A DNA stretch of 64,000 nt from Anaerolineae bacterium (lineage in GTDB: Bacteria; Chloroflexota; Anaerolineae; B4-G1), in contig JAUWNP010000001.1 of the NCBI GenBank assembly GCA_030612585.1, positions 19,450 through 83,449 on the forward strand, read 5' to 3'. The notes under the pieces are model-generated. The model was not told the origin of the DNA and ran no database searches. It saw nothing but the letters and a program-made list of their open reading frames with translations. Numbering within the stretch: position 1 is the stretch's first letter; each line of letters opens with the position of its first letter. Below, one piece after another: positions 52,977-62,228 of the stretch. A program made the position numbers and the translations under genes.

Positions 52977-53116
52977 AACACCTCGGTCAGCACCTCGTAG
53001 ATGATGCGGGTGCCCAGTTGCAGGTTTTCCAGAGAGATGCGCTCGTCAATGCCGTGGAAGCCGGCCAATTCTTTGGGTGTGATGATCGCAGGGAACAGGC
53101 CGTAGGTGTTGACTCT
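52973..53116 (-). pseudogene. C-terminal remnant of an M20-family peptidase
   Basis: The last 47 residues of the frame read [44 protein letters not shown]. This is the C-terminus of M20 metallopeptidases (the conserved HG(I/V)DERI region). Upstream codons run into the leuC promoter region without family match, so the rest of the gene is gone. Its stop overlaps the GT4 start codon, a trace of a former operon. Confidence 0.65.
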
Positions 53117-53176
53117 CTGTGTGTTTTGCACCGCGAGCCAGTGTACCACAGGTGGGACACGTTGCCAAGCCGCTGC

Positions 53177-53205
53177 TTGCCAGCCGGAAGCCGATGGGGT
53201 ACAAT
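53177..53205 (+). promoter_or_regulatory. Promoter of leuC-leuD
   Basis: TTGCCA (53177-53182) and TACAAT (53200-53205), 17 bp apart, 31 bp before the leuC ATG. Confidence 0.6.
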
Positions 53206-53236
53206 ACGGGCTACCAAGTTCGCGGAGGAGATTGTG

Positions 53237-54490
53237 ATGGGTCATACGTTTGCTGAGAAGATACTGGCGCAAAAGGCTGGGTTGCCCGAAGTCGTACCTG
53301 GGCAGATCGTCGAGGTCACGCCCGACGTGGCGCTCAGCCACGACAACACTGCCCCCATCGCGGGGATCTTCCGCAAGGTCGGTGTGAGTCGCGTGGCGCG
53401 GCCCGACATCCACGTCGTGGTACTCGACCATGCCTGCCCGGCCCCCACGACGAAGCATGCTCAGAACCACAAGGCCATTCGCCAGTTCGTGGCGGAGCAA
53501 GGGATCGCACATTTCTACGACGTGGGGCGCGGGGTCTGCCACCAGGTTCTTGCCGAGGAGGGGTTCGCGCTGCCGGGCGCGCTCATTGTCGGCTCCGATT
53601 CGCACACCCCCACCGCCGGGGCGTTCGGGGCCTTCGCGGTGGGCATCGGGCGCAGCGAGATGGCGGCGATTATGGCGACGGCCTGCATCTGGCTGCGTGT
53701 GCCGGAGAGCCTCAAAACAGTCGTCCATGGGCGGCTGCGCGAGGGGGTCACTTCCAAGGACCTGGCGCTGCACGCCATCGGCGACCTGGGGGCCGACGGT
53801 GGTCTCTATCAGTCGGTCGAGTGGCACGGGGAGGGGGTGGCGGCGCTGGATATGGAAGCCCGCATGGTCATCCCCAACCTGATGGCGGAGATGGGGGCCA
53901 AGAACGGCTACATCCCGCCCGACGAGGTGACCTTTGCCTGGCTGGGGGAACGGGCGCGGCGGCCCTACGATCCGGTCTACCCCGACCCCGATGCGGAGTA
54001 CGCCCGTGTGGTCGAGTACGACGCGGAAGCGATTGAGCCGGTGGTCGCCAGGCCGCACACGGTGGACAACGTCGCGCCGGTGCGGGAAGTGGCGGGGACA
54101 CGGATTGATCAGGCGTTCCTGGGCACCTGCACCAACGGGCGACTAAGCGACCTGGCGCTGGCGGCGCGGGTGCTGGAGGGGCGCAGGGTCGCGCCGGGCG
54201 TGCGGCTGATTGTCATCCCGGCCTCGTCGGAGGTGTATCTGGCGGCGCTCGACGCGGGATACCTGCGTACATTCGTCGAGGCGGGCGCGGTGATCGAGAG
54301 TCCCGGTTGCGGCCCGTGTATGGGCAACCACATGGGTGTTCCCGCTGAGGGAGAAGTCTCCATCAGCACCGCCAACCGCAACTTCCGCGGGCGGATGGGC
54401 ACGAAGGAGAGCGAAGTCTACCTCGCCAGCCCGCTGGTGGTGGCGGCGAGCGCTGTTGCTGGCGAGATTGTGCATCCGAACGATTTGTAG
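53237..54490 (+). CDS. leuC: 3-isopropylmalate dehydratase (aconitase-family) large subunit
   Basis: A 417-residue large subunit of the archaeal/bacterial-2 LeuC type. It isomerises 2- and 3-isopropylmalate with a [4Fe-4S] cluster. Cluster Cys: [20 protein letters not shown] and [20 protein letters not shown]; substrate motifs: [20 protein letters not shown]. The ATG at 53237 follows GGAGGAG; the open frame upstream lies over the M20 remnant and is not homologous. leuD follows 88 bp later. Homoaconitase or methylmalate roles are possible because no leuB/leuA gene is nearby. Confidence 0.92.
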   Translation: MGHTFAEKILAQKAGLPEVVPGQIVEVTPDVALSHDNTAPIAGIFRKVGVSRVARPDIHVVVLDHACPAPTTKHAQNHKAIRQFVAEQGIAHFYDVGRGVCHQVLAEEGFALPGALIVGSDSHTPTAGAFGAFAVGIGRSEMAAIMATACIWLRVPESLKTVVHGRLREGVTSKDLALHAIGDLGADGGLYQSVEWHGEGVAALDMEARMVIPNLMAEMGAKNGYIPPDEVTFAWLGERARRPYDPVYPDPDAEYARVVEYDAEAIEPVVARPHTVDNVAPVREVAGTRIDQAFLGTCTNGRLSDLALAARVLEGRRVAPGVRLIVIPASSEVYLAALDAGYLRTFVEAGAVIESPGCGPCMGNHMGVPAEGEVSISTANRNFRGRMGTKESEVYLASPLVVAASAVAGEIVHPNDL

Positions 54491-54578
54491 TGAAGCACCA
54501 AATTAGGATCCGGAATCTACTAGTCCACCTTGTTCGGGATTCGTAGATTCGTAAATTCGGACTTTTCGGGAGAAACGT

Positions 54579-55076
54579 ATGTCTATCAAAGGGCGTGTCT
54601 GGAAATATGGCGATGACGTCAACACCGACGTTATCTTTCCTGGCAAGTACACTTATACCATCAGCGACCCGGCGGAGATGGGGGAGCACGCGCTGGAGGA
54701 CCTGGACCCGGAGTTTCGCTCCCAGGTGCGGCAGGGCGACGTGATCGTGGCGGGCAAGAACTTTGGCTGTGGCAGTTCCCGCGAGCAGGCGGTCACCTGC
54801 CTGGTGGCGAAGGGGGTCGGTGCGATCATCGCGAAGTCGTTCGCCCGCATCTACTACCGCAACTGTATCAACAATGCCCTCCCGGCCATCACTTGCCCGG
54901 AGGCGGTGGAGGCGTTGGAGAGGGACGACGAGGTCGAGGTGGATCTGGGGGCGGGGGAGATCCGTTGTGCGAAGGGCACCTTCACCTTCCCGCCGTTGCC
55001 GGAGGCGGTGATGGGTATCTTCGCGGCTGGAGGACTGATTGCCTATACGCGGAAGAGACTTGGGGTAGGGGAGTAG
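54579..55076 (+). CDS. leuD: 3-isopropylmalate dehydratase (aconitase-family) small subunit
   Basis: A 165-residue swivel-domain subunit paired with LeuC. Motifs: [40 protein letters not shown], and [20 protein letters not shown]. The substrate-recognition loop after PGK reads YTYT and has no Arg; the archaeal homoaconitase small subunits have an Arg (YLRT) there, which leans toward isopropylmalate. The gap to leuC (54491-54578) contains short GATTCG-type repeats. SD: GGGAGAAACGT. Confidence 0.92.
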   Translation: MSIKGRVWKYGDDVNTDVIFPGKYTYTISDPAEMGEHALEDLDPEFRSQVRQGDVIVAGKNFGCGSSREQAVTCLVAKGVGAIIAKSFARIYYRNCINNALPAITCPEAVEALERDDEVEVDLGAGEIRCAKGTFTFPPLPEAVMGIFAAGGLIAYTRKRLGVGE

Positions 55077-55079
55077 AGA

Positions 55080-55145
55080 GTAAATGGGTAGATGAGTAGA
55101 TGAGGAATAAGTATAAGTGGTAGATGAGGAATGAGTAGATGAGGC
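55080..55145. repeat. TAGATGAG/GAATGAG short repeats
   Basis: Near-tandem 7-12-nt units between leuD and the esterase gene, of the same style as the repeats elsewhere; the first possible esterase start codon (55139) lies in the last unit. Confidence 0.55.
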
Positions 55146-55159
55146 GGGGAGGCTGGCTG

Positions 55160-56122
55160 ATGCGCGGACTGGTCGTGCTGGCCCTGGCGGTTGCTATCGC
55201 GCTGGGGGTGCTGGTGCAGCCCCTTTCGGATCCTCTGCGCCCAACCTCGACACCTACACTCATGCTCACTCCCACCTTTACCCTCACCCCCACACTCACT
55301 CCTACATCCACATCCACTCCCACTCCTACTCTTACACCCACTCCCACCCTTACACCCACTCCCACTTCTACTCCCACACCAACGTGTACTGAGGCCATGG
55401 GCAGGATGGAGCAGCACACCTACTTCAGCCAGACGACCGGGGATGAGCAACCCTATCGCATCTACCTGCCGCCCTGCTATGACCAGGCTGGCTGGCGCTA
55501 CCCGGTACTCTACCTGCTCCACGGCTGGCCCTACGACGAGGCTCACTGGGACGGCCTGGGAGCCGACGAGGCTGCTGACGCTGGCATCGGGGCCGGGACG
55601 CTGCCCCCATTCATCATTGTCCTGCCAGGGGGGAGCGAGAGGCTGTATATCAACACCTGCGGCGGTGACCACTCTTTTGAGGGGCAGGTCGTTAACGATC
55701 TCATTCCCCACGTGGACGGGGCATACCGCACCTGGGCGGAACGGGAGGGACGGGCCATCGGCGGCGTGTCACGGGGCGGGGTCTGGGCGCTGGAGATAGG
55801 CTTCCGTCACCCTGATCTCTTTGCGGCGGTGGGGGCGCACAGCCCGGCCCTCTCGGTCAACATGGCCGCGCCAGTCTACGACCCGTTTTATCTTCTGGAG
55901 GAGCCCGGCGTAGCGGCGTTGCACACCCGCCTTGACGCTGGCGACGCGGACTGGGCGCGGAAGTCTACCCAGGCGCTGCACGAGGCGCTGGAGGCACGGG
56001 GCATAACCCACGAGTACGTCGTGCACTCCGGTGGCCACGAGAGCGGGTTGTGGGCGGCGAACGTCGCCGAGTACCTGGCCTTCTATGCTGGCAAGTGGCC
56101 CGTGGATGGCGTACCGCCGTAA
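55160..56122 (+). CDS. Secreted esterase (esterase D/S-formylglutathione-hydrolase-like alpha/beta hydrolase)
   Basis: A protein of 320 residues from the chosen start. A signal/anchor helix RGLVVLALAVAIALGVLV is followed by about 50 residues of Thr/Pro repeats (TPTPTLTPTP type), a surface linker. The hydrolase domain has PYRIYLPPCYDQAGWRYPVL, YLLHGWPYDE (oxyanion), the nucleophile elbow AIGGVSRGGVWALEIG, and VVHSGGHESGLW with the His. It would act outside the cell on esters; the substrate is unknown. The ATG at 55160 has GGGGAGG 7 nt upstream; the frame also has an ATG at 55139. Confidence 0.82.
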   Translation: MRGLVVLALAVAIALGVLVQPLSDPLRPTSTPTLMLTPTFTLTPTLTPTSTSTPTPTLTPTPTLTPTPTSTPTPTCTEAMGRMEQHTYFSQTTGDEQPYRIYLPPCYDQAGWRYPVLYLLHGWPYDEAHWDGLGADEAADAGIGAGTLPPFIIVLPGGSERLYINTCGGDHSFEGQVVNDLIPHVDGAYRTWAEREGRAIGGVSRGGVWALEIGFRHPDLFAAVGAHSPALSVNMAAPVYDPFYLLEEPGVAALHTRLDAGDADWARKSTQALHEALEARGITHEYVVHSGGHESGLWAANVAEYLAFYAGKWPVDGVPP

Positions 56123-56190
56123 ACAACGGGGGCAGGCCACAATAGACAGATGGCAAGAAGGTATCTTACAAGCCAGAGAGATAAGCAGTC

Positions 56191-58551
56191 ATGAACAATA
56201 CCTTGTGCATCCTTCTCATTGACGACAGCCTGGACGACCGCACCCTGGCCATACGTGAACTGCGCCGGGAGATTCTCGACCTCCAGGTGCAGCAGATCAC
56301 CGAGGCAAAGGGTTTTGCCCAGGCCCTGGAGGGGGGTAACTTCGACCTGGTGATCACCGACTACCGGCTGCGGTGGACGGACGGATTGGAGGTTCTACGC
56401 GCGGTCAAGGCCCGCTGGCCCGAGTGCCCGGTGATCATGTTCACGGATGTCGGCACTGAGGAGACCGCCGTGGAGGCGATGAAGGCTGGCCTGGATGAGT
56501 ATGTCATCAAATTGCCCAGACATTTCGCCCGCCTGCCGGTCGCGGTGCGGTTAGCCCTGAAGCGGGCCCAGCAGCGCCAGGCGCTGAAGGAGGCCGAGGC
56601 CCGCTACCGGAGCCTGTTTGACGGCGTGCCCGTGGGACTATACCGAACCACGCCAGAGGGACAGGCCCTCGACGCCAACGTTGCTCTGGTGCAGATGCTG
56701 GGTTACCCGAACCGGGAGTCCCTGCTGATGGTCAGCGCGGCCGACACGTATGCGAGCCCGGATGGTCGTCGGCGGTGGCAGGTCTTGATGGAGCGCGAAG
56801 GGGTCGTGCGTGATTTCGAGGCTCAATTGCGCCGGTACGACGGAACGATCATCTGGGTGCGGGATAGCGCCCAAGCCGTCCGCGATTCCGACGGCCGGGT
56901 GCTGTACTACGAGGGCGTTATGGAGGACATCACCGAGCGCAAGCGGACCGAAGAGGCTTTTCGCCGTGAGCGCGGCTTCTCCCAGAGCATTGTTGAGACC
57001 ACCTCGGCGCTAGTCATGGTGTTGGATGCCGATGGACGTATCACCTTGTTCAACCGGGCGTGCGAGGAACTCACGGGCTACACCGCGACTGAAACGATTG
57101 GCTGCGTGATGTGGAAGTTTCTGATCCCCGAACGGTTCGTCCCAGGTGTGCAGGAGGCCTTCTCCAAGAGGCTGCGGGCCGACGTGCCGCCCGGTAACTA
57201 CGAAATTCCGTTGCTCACCAGGGATGACAACGAGCGTTGGATCACCTGGACCTACACCAACGTCAGGGATGAGGCCGGGGACGTGACAGCGATTGTCGGC
57301 ATCGGTGTTGATGTGACAGACTTCCGGCGCGTGCAGCAGACGTTGGAGCGACGCAACCGGGAACTGCAAGCCCTGGTCGAGGCGGGACAATTGCTCTCGG
57401 GCACGTTGGATCTGGACAAGGTATTGGACCGCGTGTTGGACGTGGTACAGAAGCAGTTCAACCTGGCCAGCGTGTCCTTCTCGTCCTACGACCCCGCCAC
57501 GCAGACATTTGAGATTCGGGCGCAGCATTACGATGTCCCCGCGCATCAGGTGGGACGGATAGGGGAACGGCGCACGCGGGATCAACACCCCTATTCGAGC
57601 CGTGCCCTGGATACCGGTCAACCGGTCTACGAGCCCGATCTGTGGACTGCCCCGCACATCCCCGAGGAGAAGCGGGCCGAGGCACGGGCGAAGAACATCC
57701 GCAGTGTCGTGGAAGTGCCATTGGTTGCCAAGGGCCAGCCGGTGGGTGTGCTGCACCTGCGTTCTTTCGAGACCCCGCGCTTTTTCACCGAGGAGGAACT
57801 CGCCTTCGTTCGTGCCATCGCGCCGGGAGCCGCCGCCGCGATAGATAATGCGCGGTTGTACGGACAGATAGACGCCGCGCGTGCACGGGCCGAAGGACTG
57901 GCCGCGCGGGTGGTACAGGCCCAGGAAGAGGAACGACGCCGTATCGCCCGTGAACTGCACGATGAAGTGGGGCAGTTGCTGACCGGTGCCAAACTCAGTC
58001 AGGAGATGTTGGTGGCGGACCTGCCTGCTGAACTGGCTGAGTTGCGAGAGCGGGCGCTTGAGAACGTGGACCTGATTGACGAGACGATGGATGTGGTACG
58101 CAAACTCTCGCTCGACCTGCGCCCGGCAGCGCTGGACGAACTAGGATTACGCGCAGCCCTTGAATGGCACATTGAGCGTTACCAGCATCGGACCGGCCTG
58201 CAGGTCATCCTGCGCCAGGAAGCGTTTCCCAGTCAGTTGCCTGACCCCCTGGCTACGGCGGTGTACCGCATCATCCAGGAGGCGCTGACCAACGTCGCGC
58301 GCCACGCCTCTGCTGAATCGATCGTGGTGGAAGTGGCGTGCGCTGGCCGGAGCCTGTGTGTGCAGGTGACGGACGATGGCTGCGGTTTCGACGCTGCTAC
58401 TGTCTTGCGGACGGGCCTGGCTGAGGGGCACTTCGGCCTGGTGGGCCTGCAGGAGCGCGCCACGCTTCTGAGCGGCAAGGCGCGCATTGAATCAGCACCT
58501 GGGAAAGGAACCAGGATCGCAGTCGAATTGCCGCTGCCAGAGTGTGAGTGA
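56191..58551 (+). CDS. Hybrid sensor histidine kinase: receiver, PAS, PAS, GAF, HisKA_3, HATPase
   Basis: A soluble 786-residue kinase. Residues 1-125 are a receiver domain: ILLIDDSLDDRTLA, DLVITDYRLRWTDG (phospho-Asp), YVIKLP (Lys). Two PAS domains follow (RYRSLFDGVPVGLYRTTPEG; TTSALVMVLDADGRITLFNR), then a GAF domain near 395-560, a NarX-type HisKA_3 (EEERRRIARELHDEVGQLLT, with the His) and HATPase (TDDGCGFDAATV, FGLVGLQERATLL). There are no membrane segments. The LuxR/NarL-type regulator gene lies 12 bp downstream as its likely partner. The N-terminal receiver suggests input from another kinase. Confidence 0.92.
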   Translation: MNNTLCILLIDDSLDDRTLAIRELRREILDLQVQQITEAKGFAQALEGGNFDLVITDYRLRWTDGLEVLRAVKARWPECPVIMFTDVGTEETAVEAMKAGLDEYVIKLPRHFARLPVAVRLALKRAQQRQALKEAEARYRSLFDGVPVGLYRTTPEGQALDANVALVQMLGYPNRESLLMVSAADTYASPDGRRRWQVLMEREGVVRDFEAQLRRYDGTIIWVRDSAQAVRDSDGRVLYYEGVMEDITERKRTEEAFRRERGFSQSIVETTSALVMVLDADGRITLFNRACEELTGYTATETIGCVMWKFLIPERFVPGVQEAFSKRLRADVPPGNYEIPLLTRDDNERWITWTYTNVRDEAGDVTAIVGIGVDVTDFRRVQQTLERRNRELQALVEAGQLLSGTLDLDKVLDRVLDVVQKQFNLASVSFSSYDPATQTFEIRAQHYDVPAHQVGRIGERRTRDQHPYSSRALDTGQPVYEPDLWTAPHIPEEKRAEARAKNIRSVVEVPLVAKGQPVGVLHLRSFETPRFFTEEELAFVRAIAPGAAAAIDNARLYGQIDAARARAEGLAARVVQAQEEERRRIARELHDEVGQLLTGAKLSQEMLVADLPAELAELRERALENVDLIDETMDVVRKLSLDLRPAALDELGLRAALEWHIERYQHRTGLQVILRQEAFPSQLPDPLATAVYRIIQEALTNVARHASAESIVVEVACAGRSLCVQVTDDGCGFDAATVLRTGLAEGHFGLVGLQERATLLSGKARIESAPGKGTRIAVELPLPECE

Positions 58552-58563
58552 GGCCGTCCCTCT

Positions 58564-59223
58564 ATGGATGTGGTTCGCGTGTTGTTAGCCGAAGATCATC
58601 ACCTGGTGCGCCAGGGCTTACGGGCGTTGCTGGAGAGAGAGCCGGACATCGAAATCGTGGGAGAGGCCGCCGATGGACTGGAGGCTCTTCGCCTGATCAA
58701 AGACGTCCGGCCTGACATCGTGGTGATGGACATCACTATGCCTGGCCTGAATGGACTGGAAGTGCTGCGGCGCGTCCGCCAACGTCTGCCAGAGGTGCGG
58801 GTGCTGATGCTTTCGGTGCACGAGGGAGGGGAATACATCCTGCGCGCACTACAGGCTGGCGCCTCCGGCTATCTGCTCAAGCGTTCACTCAGCGCCGAGT
58901 TGCTGCTGGCGATTCGCGCGGCTCGATGTGGCGAGGTATTCCTCAGCCCTGCCGTCTCGCGAACCATCGTCACCCGCTTTCTCCAAGGCATATCCCCCGA
59001 GGAAAGCAGGACGCCATACGACAGGTTGACACCTCGCGAGCGCGAGGTATTCCAACTTATTGTCGAAGGGCATACCAACCAGGCAATCGCGCACCGGCTG
59101 GGCATCAGCGTGCGCACCGTCGAGACGCACCGTGCCAATCTGATGGACAAACTGGACATCCACGATGTGGCTGGTCTGACCCGGTTGGCTGTCCAATTGG
59201 GTTTGGTAGAGTCTGTCGGATGA
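58564..59223 (+). CDS. NarL/FixJ-type response regulator with LuxR DNA-binding domain
   Basis: A 219-residue regulator. The receiver domain shows VLLAEDHHLVRQGL, DIVVMDITMPGLNGLEVL with phospho-Asp, and LQAGASGYLLKRS with Lys. The output domain has LTPREREVFQLIVEGHTNQA, IAHRLGISVRTVETHRANLM, the LuxR helix-turn-helix. It is encoded immediately after the histidine kinase and is the presumed phosphorylation target. The start codon at 58564 is ATG. Target genes are unknown. Confidence 0.95.
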   Translation: MDVVRVLLAEDHHLVRQGLRALLEREPDIEIVGEAADGLEALRLIKDVRPDIVVMDITMPGLNGLEVLRRVRQRLPEVRVLMLSVHEGGEYILRALQAGASGYLLKRSLSAELLLAIRAARCGEVFLSPAVSRTIVTRFLQGISPEESRTPYDRLTPREREVFQLIVEGHTNQAIAHRLGISVRTVETHRANLMDKLDIHDVAGLTRLAVQLGLVESVG

Positions 59224-59242
59224 GGGTGTGTTACCTGCACCT

Positions 59243-61681
59243 TTATCCACCGTACAACGCCCGGTAGACGGCTAAATACTCTTTGATGCGCCGGATGTAG
59301 AGACGCGGTTCGTGCAGGGTGATGAGTTCGAAGAATAGGTCAGGGTCGTCGCCGGCAGTCTCCAGCCAGCGCTCGGCGCGAAATGGGCCGCCGTTGTAGG
59401 CTGACAGCGCCACGTCGAGACGGTCGTCGAAGCGGTCGCGCTGCTGCGCCAGGTAGTAGGTACCAAAGCGCAGGCTGACGTAAGGACGGTACAGGTCGGC
59501 GGTCTCGTAATCCGGTGGCCAGCCCAATTCGACGGCTATCTGCGCGCCGGTGGGGGGAATCACCTGCATCAGCCCGTGAGCGCTGGCGGTGGAGGTGGCA
59601 AGGCTTTCGAAGAGGCTCTCCTGTCGGATGAGGGCGAAGACGAGGAGTGGGTCGAGATCGCTCTCGCGAGCGTTATGCAGCACCAGGTCTTCGTGGTAGG
59701 TGGGGTAGGCCAGGCGGGCGATGAAGGCGGGGGCCTCAAGAACGGTGTTGGCCGGGGAGAGGGATACGACTCTCACAGCGCAGAGGATGGCGGAGCGGTA
59801 GAGACCAATGTCGCGGAAGAGGAGCGCCAGTTGGTACTGGGTCAGCGCGTCCGACCTGGTGGCATGGCGGAGGGGGTCCAGTTCCCATTTGGCCTCCTCA
59901 AAACGGCCCAGTCGCCATAATTCCAGGCCGCGTTGGAGGCGGGGGTCGGCGGCAAGGTCGTGATCGAGTTCGCTCAGGTGCTTGGAAGACGTCACGGCCT
60001 CGTCCAGTCCCAGCCAGCCGGCCAGCCATTCCTCCGCCTCGGCCTGGGCTGCGATGGCGTCGTAGTCGGGTGCGTACCGGGTGGGTGGGAAAGACAGGGA
60101 GAGCAGGTCGGTAGCCAGGTCGGCAGCACGCAGGCCGTAGTAGCCAGCGGGGTCGACGGTGCTGGCTTCCTCAAAGGCGGCATTGGCCGCCTCGTTGTTT
60201 TCCTGGGCCAGGCTGAGTTTGCCCAGCCAGAGGAGGGCAGCGGGGCTATAGGAGGAGGCGGGATATGCGGCAGTCAGCGTATCCCAGGCGGCGGCGGCAT
60301 CCGCGAACTTGTCCAGTTGATAGGAATGTAGCCCGCTGCGGAAGAGGGCCGGGGGACTGTAGTCGGAGTCGGGATAGGCGGTGTGACAGTCCTGGTAGGC
60401 TGCTGCGGCGGCCTGCAGTTCGCCAGCGCGCTCCAGGAGTTGTGCCGCTTCCCAGAGTGCCTCCGGCGCACGAGGGTGGTCAGGAGCGGTGGTGGCAAAT
60501 TCCTGGTAGGTGACAATGGCAGCACTGGCATAACCAGCGTCACCCTGGGCCTCGGCCAGGTTCATCCAAGCGTCACCCCAGTGCTCGTTCTCCGGCCGGG
60601 ACTCGATCAGTGTCTGGAATTCATCCGCGGCCAGTTCGGGACTGCCGGCGGCCAGATATGCCAGGCCCGCGTACCAATGGGCGTCTCCAGAGTAGGTCTC
60701 GGGGTAGGCGCGCATGTAACGGTAGAAGGCCTCGACCGCCGGACCGTAGGCTCCCCCGTAGTAGTCCACCACGCCGCGCAGGAAGTCGTCCACCGTCTGT
60801 CTGGCCTCCACCAGTTCGACCAGCGAGAGGTAGGCGTGGTGCTCAGTGGGGTAGTTCTCGACGACGGCCAGGTGGCGGTTGTAGCCAGCCTCGGTCTCCC
60901 CGGCCAGGATGAGCGTCTCGGCGGCCTGGTGCTCGATGCGGGCGCGGTAGGCGCGTATCTGCGCCACGTCGAGGATGGCGTCGTATTGGGCGACGGCGTC
61001 AGGGTAATTCTCCAGGGCAACCTGGACGAGGGCCAGTTTCTCGCGCACGCCGGCCTCGAAGGAATGATCGGGGGCCTCGGCGAGGGCGGCCTCGTAGGCT
61101 TCGACGGCGTGGAGGTAGTCGCCGCCAATGTGGAGGGCATCCCCTATCCATTGGTTCACGTAGGCGGTGATGACCGTCCCGGCGGAGAGATAGGAGCGAT
61201 ATTCTTGGGTCGCCGTCAGCGGTTCGCCTGCACCAATGAGAGCCTCGGCCAGCAGGAAGTGGCCGTCGGGGGCCAGATCACTTTCGGGATGGGTGGTTAG
61301 GAAATCGTGGAGGGCGTCGGCGGCACGGGGATAGTCTCCATCGCGCAGGTAGGCTGTGCCCAGGCCAAGCCGGACCTGCGCAGTTCTCTCCCCAGCGAGG
61401 GGGAGAGCGAGCAGGCCGAGATAGAGTTCGGTGGCGGTCTCGTAATCGCCGTCCTGCATCGCCCGCGCGGCGTCAGAAAGCCATTTGCCTGGGTCGGGTG
61501 TGGGGGTGGGTGTAGGTGTGGGAGTGGGAGTGGGTGTGGAAGTGGAAGTGGGAGTGAGAGTGAGAGTGGGGGTGTCGGTGGCGAAGAGTGGCGGTGGGAT
61601 CAGGTCGGAGGGTACACTGCAAGACAGCGCGGCCGCGATCAGTGTGGAGAGGGCCCAGAGGGCTAGTTTCGGTCGGCGCAT
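59243..61681 (-). CDS. Lipoprotein-like soluble lytic transglycosylase with TPR repeats
   Basis: An 812-residue exported protein. An N-terminal signal (RRPKLALWALSTLIAAALSC) with LSC fits a lipobox, followed by a Thr/Pro linker. About 550 residues of TPR-like repeats come next (AMQDGDYETATELYLGLLAL, GDYPRAADALHDFLTTHPES). The C-terminal SLT domain has FALIRQESLFESLATSTASA with the catalytic Glu, HGLMQVIPPTG, and ALSAYNGGPFRAERW. It cleaves peptidoglycan between MurNAc and GlcNAc. The ATG at 61681 is 6 nt after the -10 box, implying a leaderless mRNA. The longer ORF to 61882 is unlikely. Confidence 0.9.
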   Translation of the reverse strand: MRRPKLALWALSTLIAAALSCSVPSDLIPPPLFATDTPTLTLTPTSTSTPTPTPTPTPTPTPDPGKWLSDAARAMQDGDYETATELYLGLLALPLAGERTAQVRLGLGTAYLRDGDYPRAADALHDFLTTHPESDLAPDGHFLLAEALIGAGEPLTATQEYRSYLSAGTVITAYVNQWIGDALHIGGDYLHAVEAYEAALAEAPDHSFEAGVREKLALVQVALENYPDAVAQYDAILDVAQIRAYRARIEHQAAETLILAGETEAGYNRHLAVVENYPTEHHAYLSLVELVEARQTVDDFLRGVVDYYGGAYGPAVEAFYRYMRAYPETYSGDAHWYAGLAYLAAGSPELAADEFQTLIESRPENEHWGDAWMNLAEAQGDAGYASAAIVTYQEFATTAPDHPRAPEALWEAAQLLERAGELQAAAAAYQDCHTAYPDSDYSPPALFRSGLHSYQLDKFADAAAAWDTLTAAYPASSYSPAALLWLGKLSLAQENNEAANAAFEEASTVDPAGYYGLRAADLATDLLSLSFPPTRYAPDYDAIAAQAEAEEWLAGWLGLDEAVTSSKHLSELDHDLAADPRLQRGLELWRLGRFEEAKWELDPLRHATRSDALTQYQLALLFRDIGLYRSAILCAVRVVSLSPANTVLEAPAFIARLAYPTYHEDLVLHNARESDLDPLLVFALIRQESLFESLATSTASAHGLMQVIPPTGAQIAVELGWPPDYETADLYRPYVSLRFGTYYLAQQRDRFDDRLDVALSAYNGGPFRAERWLETAGDDPDLFFELITLHEPRLYIRRIKEYLAVYRALYGG

Positions 61682-61687
61682 AGTCCT

Positions 61688-61716
61688 ATTATCGCCGGGA
61701 ACGGTGAGTTTGTCAA
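61688..61716 (-). promoter_or_regulatory. Promoter of the lytic transglycosylase gene, leaderless
   Basis: Minus-strand consensus TTGACA (61716-61711) and GATAAT (61693-61688) are 17 bp apart; the start codon follows by 6 nt, so the expected start of transcription is the A of the ATG. Confidence 0.7.
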
Positions 61717-61735
61717 CCGGGAGTATCTTCGATAG

Positions 61736-61764
61736 TTGACAGAATTGCTCAATTAATGTACAAT
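61736..61764 (+). promoter_or_regulatory. Promoter and possible Rrf2 operator of the rrf2-iscS-iscU operon
   Basis: Consensus TTGACA (61736-61741) and TACAAT (61759-61764) are 17 bp apart. Between them lies the hyphenated palindrome AATTG-CT-CAATT (61743-61754), a likely site for autorepression by the Rrf2-family product. Confidence 0.65.
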
Positions 61765-61784
61765 CGCCGCGCTTTGGGGGAGCG

Positions 61785-62228
61785 ATGAGGATTTCAACGC
61801 GCGGGCGATATGCGCTACGAGCGATGGTGGACCTGGCCCTGCATGCCGATGAAGGGCCAGTTGCGCGCCGCGACATCGCCAAACGACAGGGGATTTCGGC
61901 CGACTACGTGGCCCAATTGTTCCGGCGGCTCCGCGCGGCGGGGCTGGCGGAAGGGATAAGGGGGCCGGGAGGCGGTTACACGCTGGCTTGCGACGCCGCG
62001 ACAATTTGCGCGGGGGACGTGGTGCGGGCGGTGGAGGGCCCCATCGTGGTGGCTGATTGTGTGGCCCCCGGCGGCGACCTGGCATGCCAGCGCGTCGAAG
62101 AGTGCGTGACGCGAGCGGTCTGGCAACAGGTCTCCCGAGCGGTGGAGAAGGCGCTGGGCGAGATTACGCTGGCTGAACTGTGTGACGAGGCACAGGCGCT
62201 GGCTATGCAAGACGGGGAGGTTGGGTGA
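61785..62228 (+). CDS. Rrf2-family transcriptional regulator (IscR-like)
   Basis: A 147-residue winged-helix regulator. It begins RISTRGRYALRAMVDLALHA, has the recognition helix region IAKRQGISADYVAQLFRRLR and RGPGGGYTLACDAATI, and carries three Cys in VADCVAPGGDLACQRVEECV, the probable Fe-S cluster ligands as in IscR. It is the first gene of an operon with a cysteine desulfurase and scaffold, so it likely senses cluster status and represses the operon. SD: GGGGGAG 5 nt before the ATG. Its stop overlaps the GTG of the desulfurase gene. Confidence 0.93.
   Translation: MRISTRGRYALRAMVDLALHADEGPVARRDIAKRQGISADYVAQLFRRLRAAGLAEGIRGPGGGYTLACDAATICAGDVVRAVEGPIVVADCVAPGGDLACQRVEECVTRAVWQQVSRAVEKALGEITLAELCDEAQALAMQDGEVG

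Noticed and set aside
52973..54058. Long minus-strand frame of 361 codons opposite leuC
   Set aside because: Only the last 47 codons match a family (M20 peptidase tail). The rest is the antisense of leuC, with His/Arg/Pro-rich composition.
55257..55382. Apparent direct-repeat array of CACTCCCAC-type units, checked as a CRISPR
   Set aside because: It codes for the Thr/Pro linker of the esterase, has no spacers and keeps the frame.
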